Shown here one piece after another: positions 52,678-63,263 of a stretch of DNA of 64,000 bases (position 1 is its first letter; each line of letters starts with the position of its first letter). The position numbers and the translations under genes were made by a program. The notes below the pieces were generated by a model. That model saw nothing but the letters and a program-made list of their open reading frames with translations. It made no database searches and had not been told where the DNA came from. The stretch covers positions 3,286,001 through 3,350,000 of the forward strand of contig LR990730.1 of NCBI GenBank assembly GCA_905142475.1. Direction: 5' to 3'. The DNA comes from Xanthomonas hydrangeae. Its GTDB lineage: Bacteria > Pseudomonadota > Gammaproteobacteria > Xanthomonadales > Xanthomonadaceae.

Positions 52678-55600
52678 TCATGCCGCACCCGCCAAACGTG
52701 CGGCTTCTTCCAGGTCTACGCTGACCAGACGGCTGACGCCCGGCTCGCGCATGGTCACGCCGGAGAGCTGACGCGCGGCCTCCATCGTCGCCTTGTTGTG
52801 ACTGACGAACAGGAACTGCACCTTCTCGCTCATTTCCCGCACCATGTTGGCCAGGCGGCCGACATTGGCTTCGTCCAGCGGCGCGTCGACCTCGTCGAGC
52901 AGGCAGAACGGCGCGGGATTGAGCTGGAAGATCGCAAACACCAGCGCCACCGCGGTCATCGCCTTTTCGCCACCGGACAGCAGCGAGATGCTGGACACGC
53001 GCTTGCCCGGCGGGCGCGCCATGATGGTCACGCCGGTGTCGAGCAGATCTTCGCCAGTAAGTTCCAGATAGGCATGCCCGCCGCCGAACAGCCGCGGATA
53101 CAGTGCCTGCACGCCGGAATTGACGCGGTCGAAGGTGTCCTTGAAGCGGCCGCGGGTTTCGCGGTCGATCTTGCGGATCGCCTCTTCCAGGGTTTCCAGC
53201 GCGGTGTTGAGATCCAGGTTCTGCGCATCGAGATATTCCGAGCGTTGCGCCGCTTCGCCGTATTCCTGGATCGCGGCCAGATTGACCGGTTCCAGCCGCC
53301 GCATGCGCCCATCGATCTGGCCGACCGCCGCTTCCCACTCGGCCAGATTGGCCGATTCGGGCAAGCCGTTGACCACGTCTTCGAGCACGAAGCCGGCCTT
53401 GACCACCGCAGCCTCCAACTGTTCGGCGCTGAGCACCAGGGCTTGCTGATCGAGCTTGCGCTGCGAGATGCGCTCGCGCTGGCCCAGGGCCTGTTCGTCG
53501 CGCTGCTGACGGGTCTGTTCGTAGCTGCGCAGTTCGCCATCGACGCTGTCGAGCATGGTGCGTGCTTCGCTCAGTACGCGCTCGGTGCGCACACGCTCGC
53601 TCAAGGCGGCCTGATGCTCGTGCTCCAGCGTTTCCACCGGCGAATCGCCTTCGCTGAGCTGGGCGACCAGGTCTTCCAGACGCGTATCGAGCTGGCCGCG
53701 CTGGCTATCCATGCGCTCCAGCGTCTGGCTGAGCGAGGTGATTTGCGTGCGTTGCGATTCCAGCGTGAGTGCCAATGCGTGCATCGCATCGCGCACGCCA
53801 CGTGCGGCATCGCGGGCCTGGTCGCGTGCATCGGTGAGCTGACGGCGTTCGTTTTCCAGAGCCGCACGGGTGCCCTGCAGATCGCCCATGAGGGTCACCG
53901 CGTCTTCGAGTTTGGCGCGCGCTTCGCGTGCCTGCTCACGACTGGTGTCCAGCGTTTCCAGCAGCTGCGACAACTCGTTTTCGATGCGTTCGATGCGCGT
54001 GCGTGCGGCATCGACCTTGCCTTGCTGACTCTGCAACTGACCTGCAAGCTCGGAAACGCTGCGATGCGCCATGTACAACTGGCGCTGCGCATCTTCGCGC
54101 TGCTGTTCGGCCGCCAGCAGCTGCTCGCGGAAGCCGCCCAGGCGCTGCTCAAGGTCGGCTTCGCGCTCCTGCAAGGTTTCGATCTGGGCGCGCAGCTCCT
54201 GAATCTCGCGCTCGCGCAACAACGCGCCCTGCTTGGCGGCGCCGGAACGCGACACGCGCACCCAGCCCTCGCCCAGCCGCTCGCCGCTGCGGGTGATGAC
54301 CGAATCGCCCTCGGGCAGGCTGCGCTGCAGCATGCGTGCCGCATCCAGATCTTCGGCCGCGTGCAGGCGCGCGAGCAGGCGACGGATCGCGATCGGCCCC
54401 TGCACCTTGGCCGCCAGCGAGGTCGGTGCGAAGGTGGCGTTGTCGCTGGCGTTGGACACAAGCGCGATGCGGCCCTCGCCCAACTCGCCCAGCGCGTCGA
54501 CCAGTTGCTCGGGCGCGTCCACCAGCACGCCTTCGATCAATTGCCCCAACGCACCTTCGACCGCATTTTCCCAGCCGCTTTCGACCGTGATGCGTTCGCC
54601 GACGCGCGCGGCCGAATCCAGCCCGCGCGATTTGAGCCATGCCACCGCCGCGCCCTGCTCCTGACCGAGCGCGGCCTGCTGCAGGGTTTCCAGCGACGAC
54701 AGCCGGCCACGCGCGGCCTGCGCCTGCTTGCGCACCTCGGCCAGTTCGCCCTGGCTGGCCCGCTGCTGTTCCTGCAGCCCGCCGAGCGCGTGCTTGCGCG
54801 CTTCGACCTGCTCGGTCAGCCCGTCCAGCGAGGTCTTCTGGGTTTCGTGGCGCAGTTCGATCTGCTCGAACGCCTCGGCCAGCGCGTCCAGATCCAGCCC
54901 GGCGCGCTCGTTGACCAATGCTTCGCGGCGGCGGTCGGCTTCCAGCGACTGGCGATCGAGATAATCGACACGCGTGCGCTCCACTTCGCCGGCGCGCGAG
55001 GCTTCGCCGGTGTCGCGGTTATGGGTTTCCCAGCGCTGCTGCCAGTCGGCCAGGCGCGCTTCGGCTTCGCGTAGCGATTCCTGGCGGAATTCGTGATCTT
55101 CGCGCAGTTGTTCCAGTTGCGGTTCGGCCGCGTCCACCGCCTCGCGCAGCACCGCCAACCTGGCCGAGTCGCCGCTGATGTGCTGGGTCAGTTCCTGCAG
55201 CTGGCTCTGCGCCTCATCGCGCGCCTTGTGCAGGCGGTGCGAGAGTTCGCGCTGATGCTGGATCTGCTGCTCGATGCGCGCCAACGCACCACCGACCTGA
55301 TACACATCGGCCTGCGCCTTGGCCACCGCTTCGGCGGCTTCCTCGCGACGCACGCGGCCGGTTTCGATGCGCGCTTCGGCATCGCGCTGTTCGGCGATCA
55401 GCTGCTGCAGGCGGGTCTCTTCCTGATTCAATTTTTCGCGCAGGCCCTGCAACCGGCCATCCAGGCCGCGGTATTCCAGCGCCTTCCACTCGGCGTCCTT
55501 GATCCGGCGCTCTTCCTGCAGGGCCTGATACTGCTCGGCCTGGCGCGCCTGGCGCTGCAGATGCGCCAGCTGCTTGGTGATTTCTTCGCGCAGATCGCCC

Positions 55601-56181
55601 AGGCGATCGAGATTTTCGCGGGTGTGGCGAATGCGTGTTTCGGTTTCCTTGCGGCGTTCCTTGTACTTGGAAATGCCGGCAGCCTCTTCCAGGTACACGC
55701 GCAGGTCTTCCGGGCGCGCCTCGATGATCTGGCTGATCATGCCCTGCTCGATGATCGAGTAACTGCGCGGCCCAAGACCGGTACCCAGGAACAGGTCGGT
55801 GATGTCGCGGCGGCGGCATTTGGTGCCGTTGAGGTAATACGCACTGGTGCCGTCGCGGCTGACCAGTCGCTTGACCGAGATCTCGTTGAACGAGGCGAAC
55901 TCGCCGGTGATGGTGTGATCGGAGTTGTCGAAGATCAGCTCCACCGTCGCCTGCGACACCGGCTTGCGCGCCGAGGAACCGGAGAAGATCACGTCGGTCA
56001 GCGAGTCGCCGCGCAGGCGGCTGGCCGAGCTTTCGCCCATCACCCAGCGCACCGCATCGATGATGTTGGACTTGCCGCAACCATTGGGGCCGACGATGCC
56101 GGTCATGTTGGTGGGCAGATGCAACGTGGTCGGGTCGACGAACGACTTGAAGCCGGACAGTTTGATCGTGGACAGGCGCAT
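52678..56181 (-). CDS. smc: Chromosome segregation protein SMC
   Basis: A 1167-residue ATPase that folds and segregates the chromosome with ScpAB. Walker A is GPNGCGKSNI (residues 32-41). Two long coiled-coil arms (about 170-500 and 660-1000) flank a hinge at about 520-640 (GVLVDAPEQLVDALG, GEGRIALVSN). The C-terminal head has the signature LSGGEKAMTAVAL and Walker B FCLLDEVDAPLDEAN. The start MRLSTIKLSGFKSFVD is the family's; the ATG 21 bases upstream is less likely. zipA follows. Confidence 0.97.
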   Translation of the reverse strand: MRLSTIKLSGFKSFVDPTTLHLPTNMTGIVGPNGCGKSNIIDAVRWVMGESSASRLRGDSLTDVIFSGSSARKPVSQATVELIFDNSDHTITGEFASFNEISVKRLVSRDGTSAYYLNGTKCRRRDITDLFLGTGLGPRSYSIIEQGMISQIIEARPEDLRVYLEEAAGISKYKERRKETETRIRHTRENLDRLGDLREEITKQLAHLQRQARQAEQYQALQEERRIKDAEWKALEYRGLDGRLQGLREKLNQEETRLQQLIAEQRDAEARIETGRVRREEAAEAVAKAQADVYQVGGALARIEQQIQHQRELSHRLHKARDEAQSQLQELTQHISGDSARLAVLREAVDAAEPQLEQLREDHEFRQESLREAEARLADWQQRWETHNRDTGEASRAGEVERTRVDYLDRQSLEADRRREALVNERAGLDLDALAEAFEQIELRHETQKTSLDGLTEQVEARKHALGGLQEQQRASQGELAEVRKQAQAARGRLSSLETLQQAALGQEQGAAVAWLKSRGLDSAARVGERITVESGWENAVEGALGQLIEGVLVDAPEQLVDALGELGEGRIALVSNASDNATFAPTSLAAKVQGPIAIRRLLARLHAAEDLDAARMLQRSLPEGDSVITRSGERLGEGWVRVSRSGAAKQGALLREREIQELRAQIETLQEREADLEQRLGGFREQLLAAEQQREDAQRQLYMAHRSVSELAGQLQSQQGKVDAARTRIERIENELSQLLETLDTSREQAREARAKLEDAVTLMGDLQGTRAALENERRQLTDARDQARDAARGVRDAMHALALTLESQRTQITSLSQTLERMDSQRGQLDTRLEDLVAQLSEGDSPVETLEHEHQAALSERVRTERVLSEARTMLDSVDGELRSYEQTRQQRDEQALGQRERISQRKLDQQALVLSAEQLEAAVVKAGFVLEDVVNGLPESANLAEWEAAVGQIDGRMRRLEPVNLAAIQEYGEAAQRSEYLDAQNLDLNTALETLEEAIRKIDRETRGRFKDTFDRVNSGVQALYPRLFGGGHAYLELTGEDLLDTGVTIMARPPGKRVSSISLLSGGEKAMTAVALVFAIFQLNPAPFCLLDEVDAPLDEANVGRLANMVREMSEKVQFLFVSHNKATMEAARQLSGVTMREPGVSRLVSVDLEEAARLAGAA

Positions 56182-56342
56182 GGGACTGGAGGTTCCGGGC
56201 ACCGCGCGGACGAAGCCGGCAGGCGCTTTTTCCTGTGAAGCCAGTTCCTAAACCCTTGATCCACAAGATCAGCAGGCCGTGGAACCGGCAATGGAGCATG
56301 AGTATAACGGGCCGGCCAGCGCTGGCGGCGGCGCCATAAAGA

Positions 56343-56370
56343 CGAAGGGCGCCTAACAAGGCGCCCTTCG
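56343..56370 (-). terminator. Terminator after rplI
   Basis: A perfect 11-bp stem CGAAGGGCGCC (56343-56353) / GGCGCCCTTCG (56360-56370) with the loop TAACAA, 20 bases past the rplI stop. The T tract after it on the minus strand is short (GTCTTTATG). Confidence 0.7.
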
Positions 56371-56390
56371 GGTACAGCGTGCGGCGTGGA

Positions 56391-56840
56391 TCAGGCGTCG
56401 GATTCGACGATGACCTTGACCGAGGTTTCCACATCGGCGTGCAGGTGCAGCACAACGTCGTACTCGCCGACGTTGCGGAATGCGCCTTCGCCCAGGATCA
56501 CTTCGCTCTTTTCCAGCGGCAGGCCGGCGGCGGTGAACGCCTCGGCGATGTCGCGGGGGCCGACCGAGCCGTACAGCTTGCCTTCGGTGGACGCATGCGC
56601 ACCGATGGTGACGCTGGCGCCTTCGAACTTGGTGGCGCGGCTCTGTGCATCGGCCAGAATGCTGTTGGCCTTGGCTTCGTAATCGGCACGCTTGGTTTCG
56701 AACGCTTCGACGTTGGCAGCGGTGGCCGGCACGGCCTTGCCCTGCGGCACGAGGAAATTGCGGCCGTAACCCGGCTTGACGCTGACCTTGTCGCCCAGGT
56801 TGCCCAGGTTGGTCACTTTCTGCAGAAGAATCAGATCCAT
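56391..56840 (-). CDS. rplI: 50S ribosomal protein L9
   Basis: A 149-residue ribosomal protein. The start [19 protein letters not shown] with [16 protein letters not shown] is the L9 N-domain, followed by the long connecting helix ([19 protein letters not shown]) and the C-domain ending in [13 protein letters not shown]. It is last in the rpsF-rpsR-rplI cluster, but separated from rpsR by 233 bases, longer than usual, holding hairpins and a repeat. A terminator hairpin follows. Confidence 0.98.
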   Translation of the reverse strand: MDLILLQKVTNLGNLGDKVSVKPGYGRNFLVPQGKAVPATAANVEAFETKRADYEAKANSILADAQSRATKFEGASVTIGAHASTEGKLYGSVGPRDIAEAFTAAGLPLEKSEVILGEGAFRNVGEYDVVLHLHADVETSVKVIVESDA

Positions 56841-56906
56841 GGTGGTGCTCCGTTATTCGTTAGCGCCGGCGCTTTGGCCTACGCAACGTTTGCTGTCCGA
56901 AAAGAC

Positions 56907-56943
56907 GGGGATTCGGGAATCGGGATTTGGGAATCGCAAGAGC
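56907..56943. repeat. Degenerate GGGATTCGGGAATC repeat with CGCAAGAGC tail
   Basis: A decayed relative of the tandem repeat at 38611, with the same CGCAAGAGC end, lying between rpsR and rplI. Confidence 0.7.
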
Positions 56944-56989
56944 ACGATCAACACCGCATCTCGAATGACCGGCCTCTATATTTTAATAA

Positions 56990-57009
56990 CCCGCACATGG
57001 ATGTGCGGG
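56990..57009 (-). promoter_or_regulatory. Hairpin between rpsR and rplI (attenuator or terminator candidate)
   Basis: A perfect 9-bp stem CCCGCACAT (56990-56998) / ATGTGCGGG (57001-57009), followed on the minus strand by the A/T-rich TTATTAAAATATA. The word GTGCGGG recurs at 57036 and 57046. It could reduce transcription from rpsR into rplI. Confidence 0.5.
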
Positions 57010-57073
57010 CTCTTGTGAGGGACTCACACAAAACCGTGCGGGCTATGTGCGGGACTCACATCAACGACTGCGA

Positions 57074-57304
57074 TTAAACGTCGTGATTGTCCGTGTACGG
57101 AATCAGCGCCAGGAAACGCGAGCGCTTGACGGCCGTAGCCAGCTGACGCTGGTACTTGGACTTGGTACCGGTCACGCGGCTCGGCACGATCTTGCCGTTC
57201 TCGGTGAGGTACTGACGCAGGGTGTTGAGATCCTTGTAATCGATCTCCTTGACGCCCTCGGCGGTGAATTTGCAGAACTTGCGACGACGGAAGAACTTGG
57301 ACAT
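57074..57304 (-). CDS. rpsR: 30S ribosomal protein S18
   Basis: A 76-residue basic ribosomal protein: [17 protein letters not shown], the conserved [25 protein letters not shown] and [23 protein letters not shown]. It binds S6 on the small subunit platform. It follows rpsF after 11 bases, so the two are co-transcribed. Two Cys-free strands and one Cys near the N-terminus (FCKF) suggest the zinc-independent type. Confidence 0.98.
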   Translation of the reverse strand: MSKFFRRRKFCKFTAEGVKEIDYKDLNTLRQYLTENGKIVPSRVTGTKSKYQRQLATAVKRSRFLALIPYTDNHDV

Positions 57305-57315
57305 GACAGCGCTCC

Positions 57316-57750
57316 TTAAGCGGCTTCGGCGTTGTCGCCGTCGGTATCGGTGGCGGCAGGTGCAGCATCGCCCTCATCGTCATCGCGACGACGACGCTCG
57401 CTACGCTCGGGCTTGTCGCCCTTCTCGTCCTTGCTCTTCATGATCAGCGACTGCTCGGTGTCCGGGCCATCGCGCTTGACGACCAGGTGACGCAGCACCG
57501 CATCGTTGAAGCGGAAGCTTTCCACCAGCTCGCTCAGCACGGCCTGGTCGACTTCGATGTTGAGCAGCACGTAGTGCGCCTTCACCAGGTTCTGGATCGG
57601 GTAGGCCAGCTGACGACGGCCCCAGTCTTCCAGACGGTGGATGGTGCCGTTACCGCCCTCGATCAGCGACTTGTAGCGCTCGATCATGGCCGGGACCTGC
57701 TCGCTCTGGTCCGGATGGACCAGGAACACGACTTCGTAATGACGACTCAT
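57316..57750 (-). CDS. rpsF: 30S ribosomal protein S6
   Basis: A 144-residue ribosomal protein. [50 protein letters not shown] and [12 protein letters not shown] are typical. A C-terminal extension of about 40 residues rich in Asp, Glu, Arg and Ala ([11 protein letters not shown]) goes beyond the 100-residue core. In E. coli the tail is a target of RimK glutamylation; here the tail is longer. It opens the rpsF-rpsR-rplI cluster. Confidence 0.98.
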   Translation of the reverse strand: MSRHYEVVFLVHPDQSEQVPAMIERYKSLIEGGNGTIHRLEDWGRRQLAYPIQNLVKAHYVLLNIEVDQAVLSELVESFRFNDAVLRHLVVKRDGPDTEQSLIMKSKDEKGDKPERSERRRRDDDEGDAAPAATDTDGDNAEAA

Positions 57751-58116
57751 GTTGTATTACCTTTCGGATGTAGCCACGTGGGCCGGACAGCTCCCCGGTG
57801 ACCCGCGCGCGGCGGCCGGTGGAGCAAGGGTTCCCGCCCGGAACCGGGCAGGAAGCAGGAAGCAGGAAAGTATGGCAGTTCAGGCGCTTAGCCGCAACCG
57901 GCTGTGCCGGCAGCCAAGCACACGAATGTGATGTCTGCGCGGCGACTGCTTAAGCCCCTCTCCCGCCGGGAGAGGGGTTGGGGTGAGGGTACGGGGCAAA
58001 GCCACTCGTGTCGTTCGGCCACGCAAGTCTTCGCCCGTACCCTCATCCGCCCCTTTGGGGCACCTTCTCCCGGTGGGAGAAGGAAACACTCCGGCGCCGC
58101 TTGGCTCAGGTCGCGC
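57751..58116. other. Spacer upstream of rpsF with repeat
   Basis: This holds the promoter region of rpsF and the dispersed repeat copy 2 at 57954-58083. No gene is convincing. Confidence 0.6.
57954..58083. repeat. Dispersed inverted repeat, copy 2 (reverse orientation)
   Basis: The same element as 51731-51888 but reversed: GCCCCTCTCCC hairpin, TTGGGGTGAGGGTACGG, spacer, CCCGTACCCTCATCCGCCCC, and CACCTTCTCCCGGTGGGAGAAGG. It lies just past the stop of the Fe-S carrier gene at 58117. Confidence 0.8.
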
Positions 58117-58455
58117 TCAGCGATGCTCGGCCTCGGTAGTGAAGCTCTCCCCACACCCGCACTCGGCCGTGGCATTGGGGTTGCTGAAGGTGAAGGTCTC
58201 GCTGAGGCCGTGCTTGCCGAAGTCGATGCAGGTGCCGTCCACCAGCGGCAGGCTGGTGGGGTCGACGAAGATGCGCACGCCGTCCTGCTCGAACACCGCA
58301 TCGTCGGCGCGCTGGTCGCGCGCCAGGTCGGTGATGTGGCCCCAGCCGGAGCAACCGGTCTTGGTCACACCGAAGCGCAGGCCCAGCGTCCCCGGGGTCT
58401 GCTGCACGAAACGCTGCACGCGCTCCAGCGCGGCGGGGGTGAGGCTGATGGCCAT
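58117..58455 (-). CDS. A-type iron-sulfur carrier (IscA/ErpA family)
   Basis: A 112-residue protein that accepts and passes on Fe-S clusters. The three ligand cysteines are Cys35 (TKTGCSGWG) and Cys99 and Cys101 (ECGCGESF). [16 protein letters not shown] starts the family domain. The ATG at 58455 has GGAGG nearby upstream (complement of ATGGGAGGTGC is read as start context). IscA, ErpA and SufA are hard to separate on sequence by eye, so I leave the symbol blank. No isc or suf operon is next to it, which fits ErpA or a stand-alone carrier best. Confidence 0.9.
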   Translation of the reverse strand: MAISLTPAALERVQRFVQQTPGTLGLRFGVTKTGCSGWGHITDLARDQRADDAVFEQDGVRIFVDPTSLPLVDGTCIDFGKHGLSETFTFSNPNATAECGCGESFTTEAEHR

Positions 58456-58662
58456 GGGAGGTGCTCCGAAAACGATGGTGACAAGTATAGCGAGGCCGCA
58501 ACAAGCGCGGCGGCGTCCTCAGCTGCGGCACCTCACTCAGATGGGGGCACAGCAGGCCTGCGACAAGCGCCTCGATCCGCTAGCGGTTCGGATGCTCGCG
58601 CCAGCGCGCCCGCAGCCAGTAAACTCGCAGACCATTCAAAGTCGCTACGGCGAGGACAAGTC

Positions 58663-60057
<1,395 letters not shown>

Positions 60058-60435
60058 GTGAGCGCGAAGGCGGCCACCGTCACGATGTGTCGTCCGTTGG
60101 GGCCTGAGGAATACGCACTGGTGCGTGACTCCGGCTTTCGACGCTGGCCGCCGCGGTTGCCGGAGCAGCCGATTTTCTATCCGGTCACCAATCGGCGCTA
60201 CGCCGAGGAAATCACCTCACGCTGGAACGTCAAGGACAGCGGCGTCGGCTATGTGGCGCAGTTCGATGTGCTTGCTGCGTTCGTCGAGCAGTACGCCATT
60301 CAAAAAGTCGGCGGCGCACATCACACCGAGTGGTGGATTCCGGCCGAAGACCTGGACAACTTCAACCAGGCGATCGTCGGCCTCATCACGATCATTGCCC
60401 GTTTCGATGCTCCGCCTGCCGAGCCCCGCACATGA
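60058..60435 (+). CDS. ADP-ribosylation/crystallin-J1-like small protein
   Basis: A 125-residue protein starting at GTG 60058 directly after asnS (ATG at 60085 is an alternative). The sequence has CRPLGPEEYALVRDSGFRRWPPRLPEQPIFYPV, TSRWNVKDSG, and HTEWWIPAEDLDNFNQAIVG (given in parts). This pattern is found in short proteins annotated as 'ADP-ribosylation/crystallin J1'. The role is not established; a PARP-like or ART-like domain has been suggested for relatives. Its stop overlaps the next start (ATGA), so it is co-translated with 60432-60737. Confidence 0.7.
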   Translation: MSAKAATVTMCRPLGPEEYALVRDSGFRRWPPRLPEQPIFYPVTNRRYAEEITSRWNVKDSGVGYVAQFDVLAAFVEQYAIQKVGGAHHTEWWIPAEDLDNFNQAIVGLITIIARFDAPPAEPRT

Positions 60436-60737
60436 CCCTGTTCTTCGCGCTGTGTTTCGTCGGTGTCGCCGTTGCCGGGCTGACCGCGCTGTTGATCTTC
60501 TGGCCGCTGACCCTGGTGCACCTGCGCGACCGTCATCCGGATGCGTTGGACAGCTTCGGCGACCCGGCCTTCATCAGCCCCACAGCGTGGCGCTGGTTGT
60601 TGGCGCGCCGCTACCGCAGCTACCGCGACGGTGCACTGTCCGGTCTGGCCACACCCGCCTGGCTATCGCTGCTGACCATTTTTTTCGGCCTGGGCATGGC
60701 GGCCCTGCTCGGGCTGCTTTCCAAGGTACTGGCATGA
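60432..60737 (+). CDS. Small membrane protein, hypothetical
   Basis: A 101-residue protein with two membrane helices (about 3-26 FFALCFVGVAVAGLTALLIFW, and 77-99 LSLLTIFFGLGMAALLGLL) and a loop with RDRHPDALDSFGDPAF. The start ATG overlaps the preceding stop, and its own stop overlaps the next start. It is in a row of co-translated genes behind asnS. No known family is apparent. Confidence 0.65.
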   Translation: MTLFFALCFVGVAVAGLTALLIFWPLTLVHLRDRHPDALDSFGDPAFISPTAWRWLLARRYRSYRDGALSGLATPAWLSLLTIFFGLGMAALLGLLSKVLA

Positions 60738-61069
60738 ACATCATCGACACCGACGCAGCGCACAGCTCCGACCGCCGCGACCAGTGGTGGCTGGCGACCA
60801 TCGGCCGCACCCTGATCTGGGCGCGCCTGCGCATCAAGGAAGCCGGCACTGCGGAAGTGCTGGACAGCGATGGCAAGACGCTGCCCTACGACAGCGAGGA
60901 CACCGCGCGTGCGGCCTTGTTCGATGCCGAATTCGTGGCACTGGACGGGCTGGACGAAGAAGACGCGCTGATGCGCGGTTTCTCGCTGCACGATATCTCG
61001 CCGCCGCTGGGCGACAGCGATGCCGACCTGCGTGCGCGCATGGTGGTGACCATGGGCGGCCGCGCCTGA
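60734..61069 (+). CDS. Small acidic hypothetical protein
   Basis: A 111-residue soluble protein, rich in Asp and Glu, starting MNIIDTDAAHSSD with RRDQWWLATIGRTLIWARLRI, then LPYDSEDTARAALFDAEFVALDGLDEEDALMRG (shown in parts) and ending in VVTMGGRA. The ATG overlaps the previous stop (ATGA). No signal peptide or membrane helix is visible. I do not recognise the family; its place in the asnS tail suggests a shared transcript. Confidence 0.6.
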   Translation: MNIIDTDAAHSSDRRDQWWLATIGRTLIWARLRIKEAGTAEVLDSDGKTLPYDSEDTARAALFDAEFVALDGLDEEDALMRGFSLHDISPPLGDSDADLRARMVVTMGGRA

Positions 61070-61070
61070 G

Positions 61071-61703
61071 ATGTACGCACCGCGCGCGTTCGCACAGACC
61101 GATCTGGCGCTGCTGGACTGGCTGCTGGCGCGCGACCCGTTCGTCACCCTGATCAGTCAGGGCGACGACGGACAACCGGCCATCTCGCACCTGCCGGTGC
61201 TGTACCGGCGCGACGACCAGCAGGTGCTCATCGAGGGCCATTGGGCTCGCCCCAATCCGCAAGCGCGCCATGCCGGCGATGCGGTGATCGTCGTGCAGGG
61301 GCCGCATGCTTACGTATCGCCGGGCTGGTACCTGGACAAGGAAGCGGCCGCGCGCGTGCCGACCTGGAATTACGCCATCGCGCATCTGCATGGGCAGTGC
61401 ACCGAGGTCGCCGATGAAGCGGCGGTGGGCGATCTGATCGGCCGGATGAGTACGCACTTCGAGCAACGCGTTGGCAGCGACTGGCAGTTCGAGATGGAAC
61501 GCGACAGCCATCGCCGGCAATTGCGTGGCCTGGTCGGCTTCCGCTTCGTGCCAAGCCGCATCGCGCTTACCTTCAAGCTAAGCCAGAACCATCCAGCCGG
61601 TAATGTTGCCGCGGTGGCCGATGCACTGGAGCAACAACGTTCAAGCGATGCGCAGGAAGTGGCCGCACTGATGCGCAACGCGTTGCGTGCGCGCCAGAGC
61701 TGA
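61071..61703 (+). CDS. PaiB-family FMN-binding regulator
   Basis: A 210-residue protein with the start MYAPRAFAQTDLALLDWL and conserved blocks HLPVLYRRDD, EGHWARPNPQ, VVQGPHAYVSPGWY, VPTWNYAIAHLHG, and RLRQSHRR-like positions ending in FKLSQNHPAGN. PaiB of Bacillus is linked to control of protease and sporulation genes. Members in other bacteria bind FMN and may be flavin reductases or heme-handling enzymes. It follows the acidic gene by one base, the last of the asnS tail. Confidence 0.88.
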   Translation: MYAPRAFAQTDLALLDWLLARDPFVTLISQGDDGQPAISHLPVLYRRDDQQVLIEGHWARPNPQARHAGDAVIVVQGPHAYVSPGWYLDKEAAARVPTWNYAIAHLHGQCTEVADEAAVGDLIGRMSTHFEQRVGSDWQFEMERDSHRRQLRGLVGFRFVPSRIALTFKLSQNHPAGNVAAVADALEQQRSSDAQEVAALMRNALRARQS

Positions 61704-61796
61704 TCGCCGTGCCATTGGGTTCGCGTTCCTGCACCACCGCTTTATGGCCCACCTCCCGCTTGTTTCCTCCCCGTCGTCATCTGGAATACTGCGCGC

Positions 61797-62459
61797 ATGA
61801 ACGAGCTCAACCATTTACTTGAAAACAACCGCGCCTGGTCCGAGCGTATCCGCCGCGAAGACCCGGAATTCTTCTCCAAACTGTCGACGCAGCAGACCCC
61901 GGAATACCTGTGGATCGGCTGCTCCGACTCGCGCGTGCCGGCCAACCAGATCATCGACATGGCACCGGGCGAAGTGTTCGTCCATCGCAATATCGCCAAC
62001 GTGGTGGTGCATACCGATCTGAACTGCCTGTCGGTGATCCAGTTCGCCGTCGACGTGCTCAAGGTCAAGCACATCCTGGTGGTGGGCCATTACGGCTGCG
62101 GCGGCGTGTTCGCCAGCCTGACCCAGAAGCGCATGGGCCTGGTCGACAACTGGATCCGCCACGTCACCGATGTGGCCGACAAGCACGAAGCCTGCCTGCA
62201 CGATGCCGGCGACCTGCCGGTGCAGCATGCGCGCCTGTGCGAGCTCAATGTGCTGGAACAGGTGGTCAACGTCTGCCGCACCACCATCGTGCGCGATGCG
62301 TGGGAGCGTGGGCAGGAACTGTGCGTGCATGGTTGGGTGTACAGCCTGCGCGATGGCCATGCGCACGATCTGGGCATGTCCATCGACCGCGCCGACCTGC
62401 TGCAGGAGCGCTACGACGCGGCGCTGGCGAAAATCCAGGCCGATCACGCCGAACGCTGA
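61797..62459 (+). CDS. can: Beta-class carbonic anhydrase
   Basis: A 220-residue zinc enzyme that interconverts CO2 and bicarbonate. Zinc ligands and the catalytic pair match E. coli Can exactly by position: Cys42, Asp44, Arg46 (GCSDSRVP), His98 and Cys101 (GHYGCGGV). The start MNELNHLLENNRAW is typical. It stands alone with short gaps to its neighbours. It supplies bicarbonate for carboxylases, which matters at ambient CO2 levels. Confidence 0.97.
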   Translation: MNELNHLLENNRAWSERIRREDPEFFSKLSTQQTPEYLWIGCSDSRVPANQIIDMAPGEVFVHRNIANVVVHTDLNCLSVIQFAVDVLKVKHILVVGHYGCGGVFASLTQKRMGLVDNWIRHVTDVADKHEACLHDAGDLPVQHARLCELNVLEQVVNVCRTTIVRDAWERGQELCVHGWVYSLRDGHAHDLGMSIDRADLLQERYDAALAKIQADHAER

Positions 62460-62544
62460 GTCGGCGCTGCATGCTTGATCGACCGCGGCGCCCATCGGCG
62501 TCGCGGTTGGCTATGCTGGAGGCCTTCTTCGCCGAGGAATGTCG

Positions 62545-63075
62545 ATGCTGGTCCCGCCGATCAACCTGCATGCCTGGATCGAGCAATACCGCCACCTGCT
62601 CAAACCGCCGGTAGGCAACAAGTGCATCCAGCAGGATGGCTTCATCATCATGATCGTCGGCGGGCCCAACGCGCGCACCGACTATCACTACGACGAAGGC
62701 CCGGAGTGGTTCTTCCAGCTCGAAGGCGAGATGGTGCTGAAGGTGCAGGACGAAGGTGTGGCGCGCGACATTCCGATTCGCGCTGGCGAGATCTTCTTGT
62801 TGCCGCCGAAGGTGCCGCATTCGCCGCAACGCGCGGCCGGCTCGATCGGCCTGGTCATCGAACGCGAGCGTTTGCCCAACGAGCAGGACGGCCTGCAGTG
62901 GTATTGCCCGCAGTGCAATCACAAACTCTACGAAGCGATGTTTCCACTGCAGAACATCGAAACCGATTTTCCGCCGGTGTTCGATCGTTTCTACCGCTCG
63001 CTTGCGCTGCGCACCTGCCCCCAGTGCGGACACGTGCATCCGGCGCCCGAGCGTTATGCCGCAACTGAGGCGTAA
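62545..63075 (+). CDS. nbaC: 3-Hydroxyanthranilate 3,4-dioxygenase
   Basis: A 176-residue iron(II) cupin enzyme of the kynurenine pathway that opens 3-hydroxyanthranilate, leading to quinolinate and NAD. Iron ligands are likely His48, Glu54 and His92 ([12 protein letters not shown] and KVPHSPQR). The bacterial C-terminal rubredoxin-like site is present with two CPQC pairs (WYCPQCNH and TCPQCGH). The start at the second Met (MLVPPINLH, 62545) fits the family. Other kynurenine genes may lie beyond the window; xanthomonads make NAD through this eukaryote-like route. Confidence 0.95.
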   Translation: MLVPPINLHAWIEQYRHLLKPPVGNKCIQQDGFIIMIVGGPNARTDYHYDEGPEWFFQLEGEMVLKVQDEGVARDIPIRAGEIFLLPPKVPHSPQRAAGSIGLVIERERLPNEQDGLQWYCPQCNHKLYEAMFPLQNIETDFPPVFDRFYRSLALRTCPQCGHVHPAPERYAATEA

Positions 63076-63263
63076 GTGGCGCAGAGGGTGACGATGCAGA
63101 ACACGCGTAGCGGGAGGCGCTCGACGGCGCTAGAACGACAGTGGCCGGTGCGCGTACCGTGCGGCGAGGCTGCAATGGCAGGCGACGCAGCGACCGCACA
63201 CCGGCCAACAATACGCCTGTCTGTCATCCGCACAACTTTCATCCGCGCAGACGCGCGACGTGC

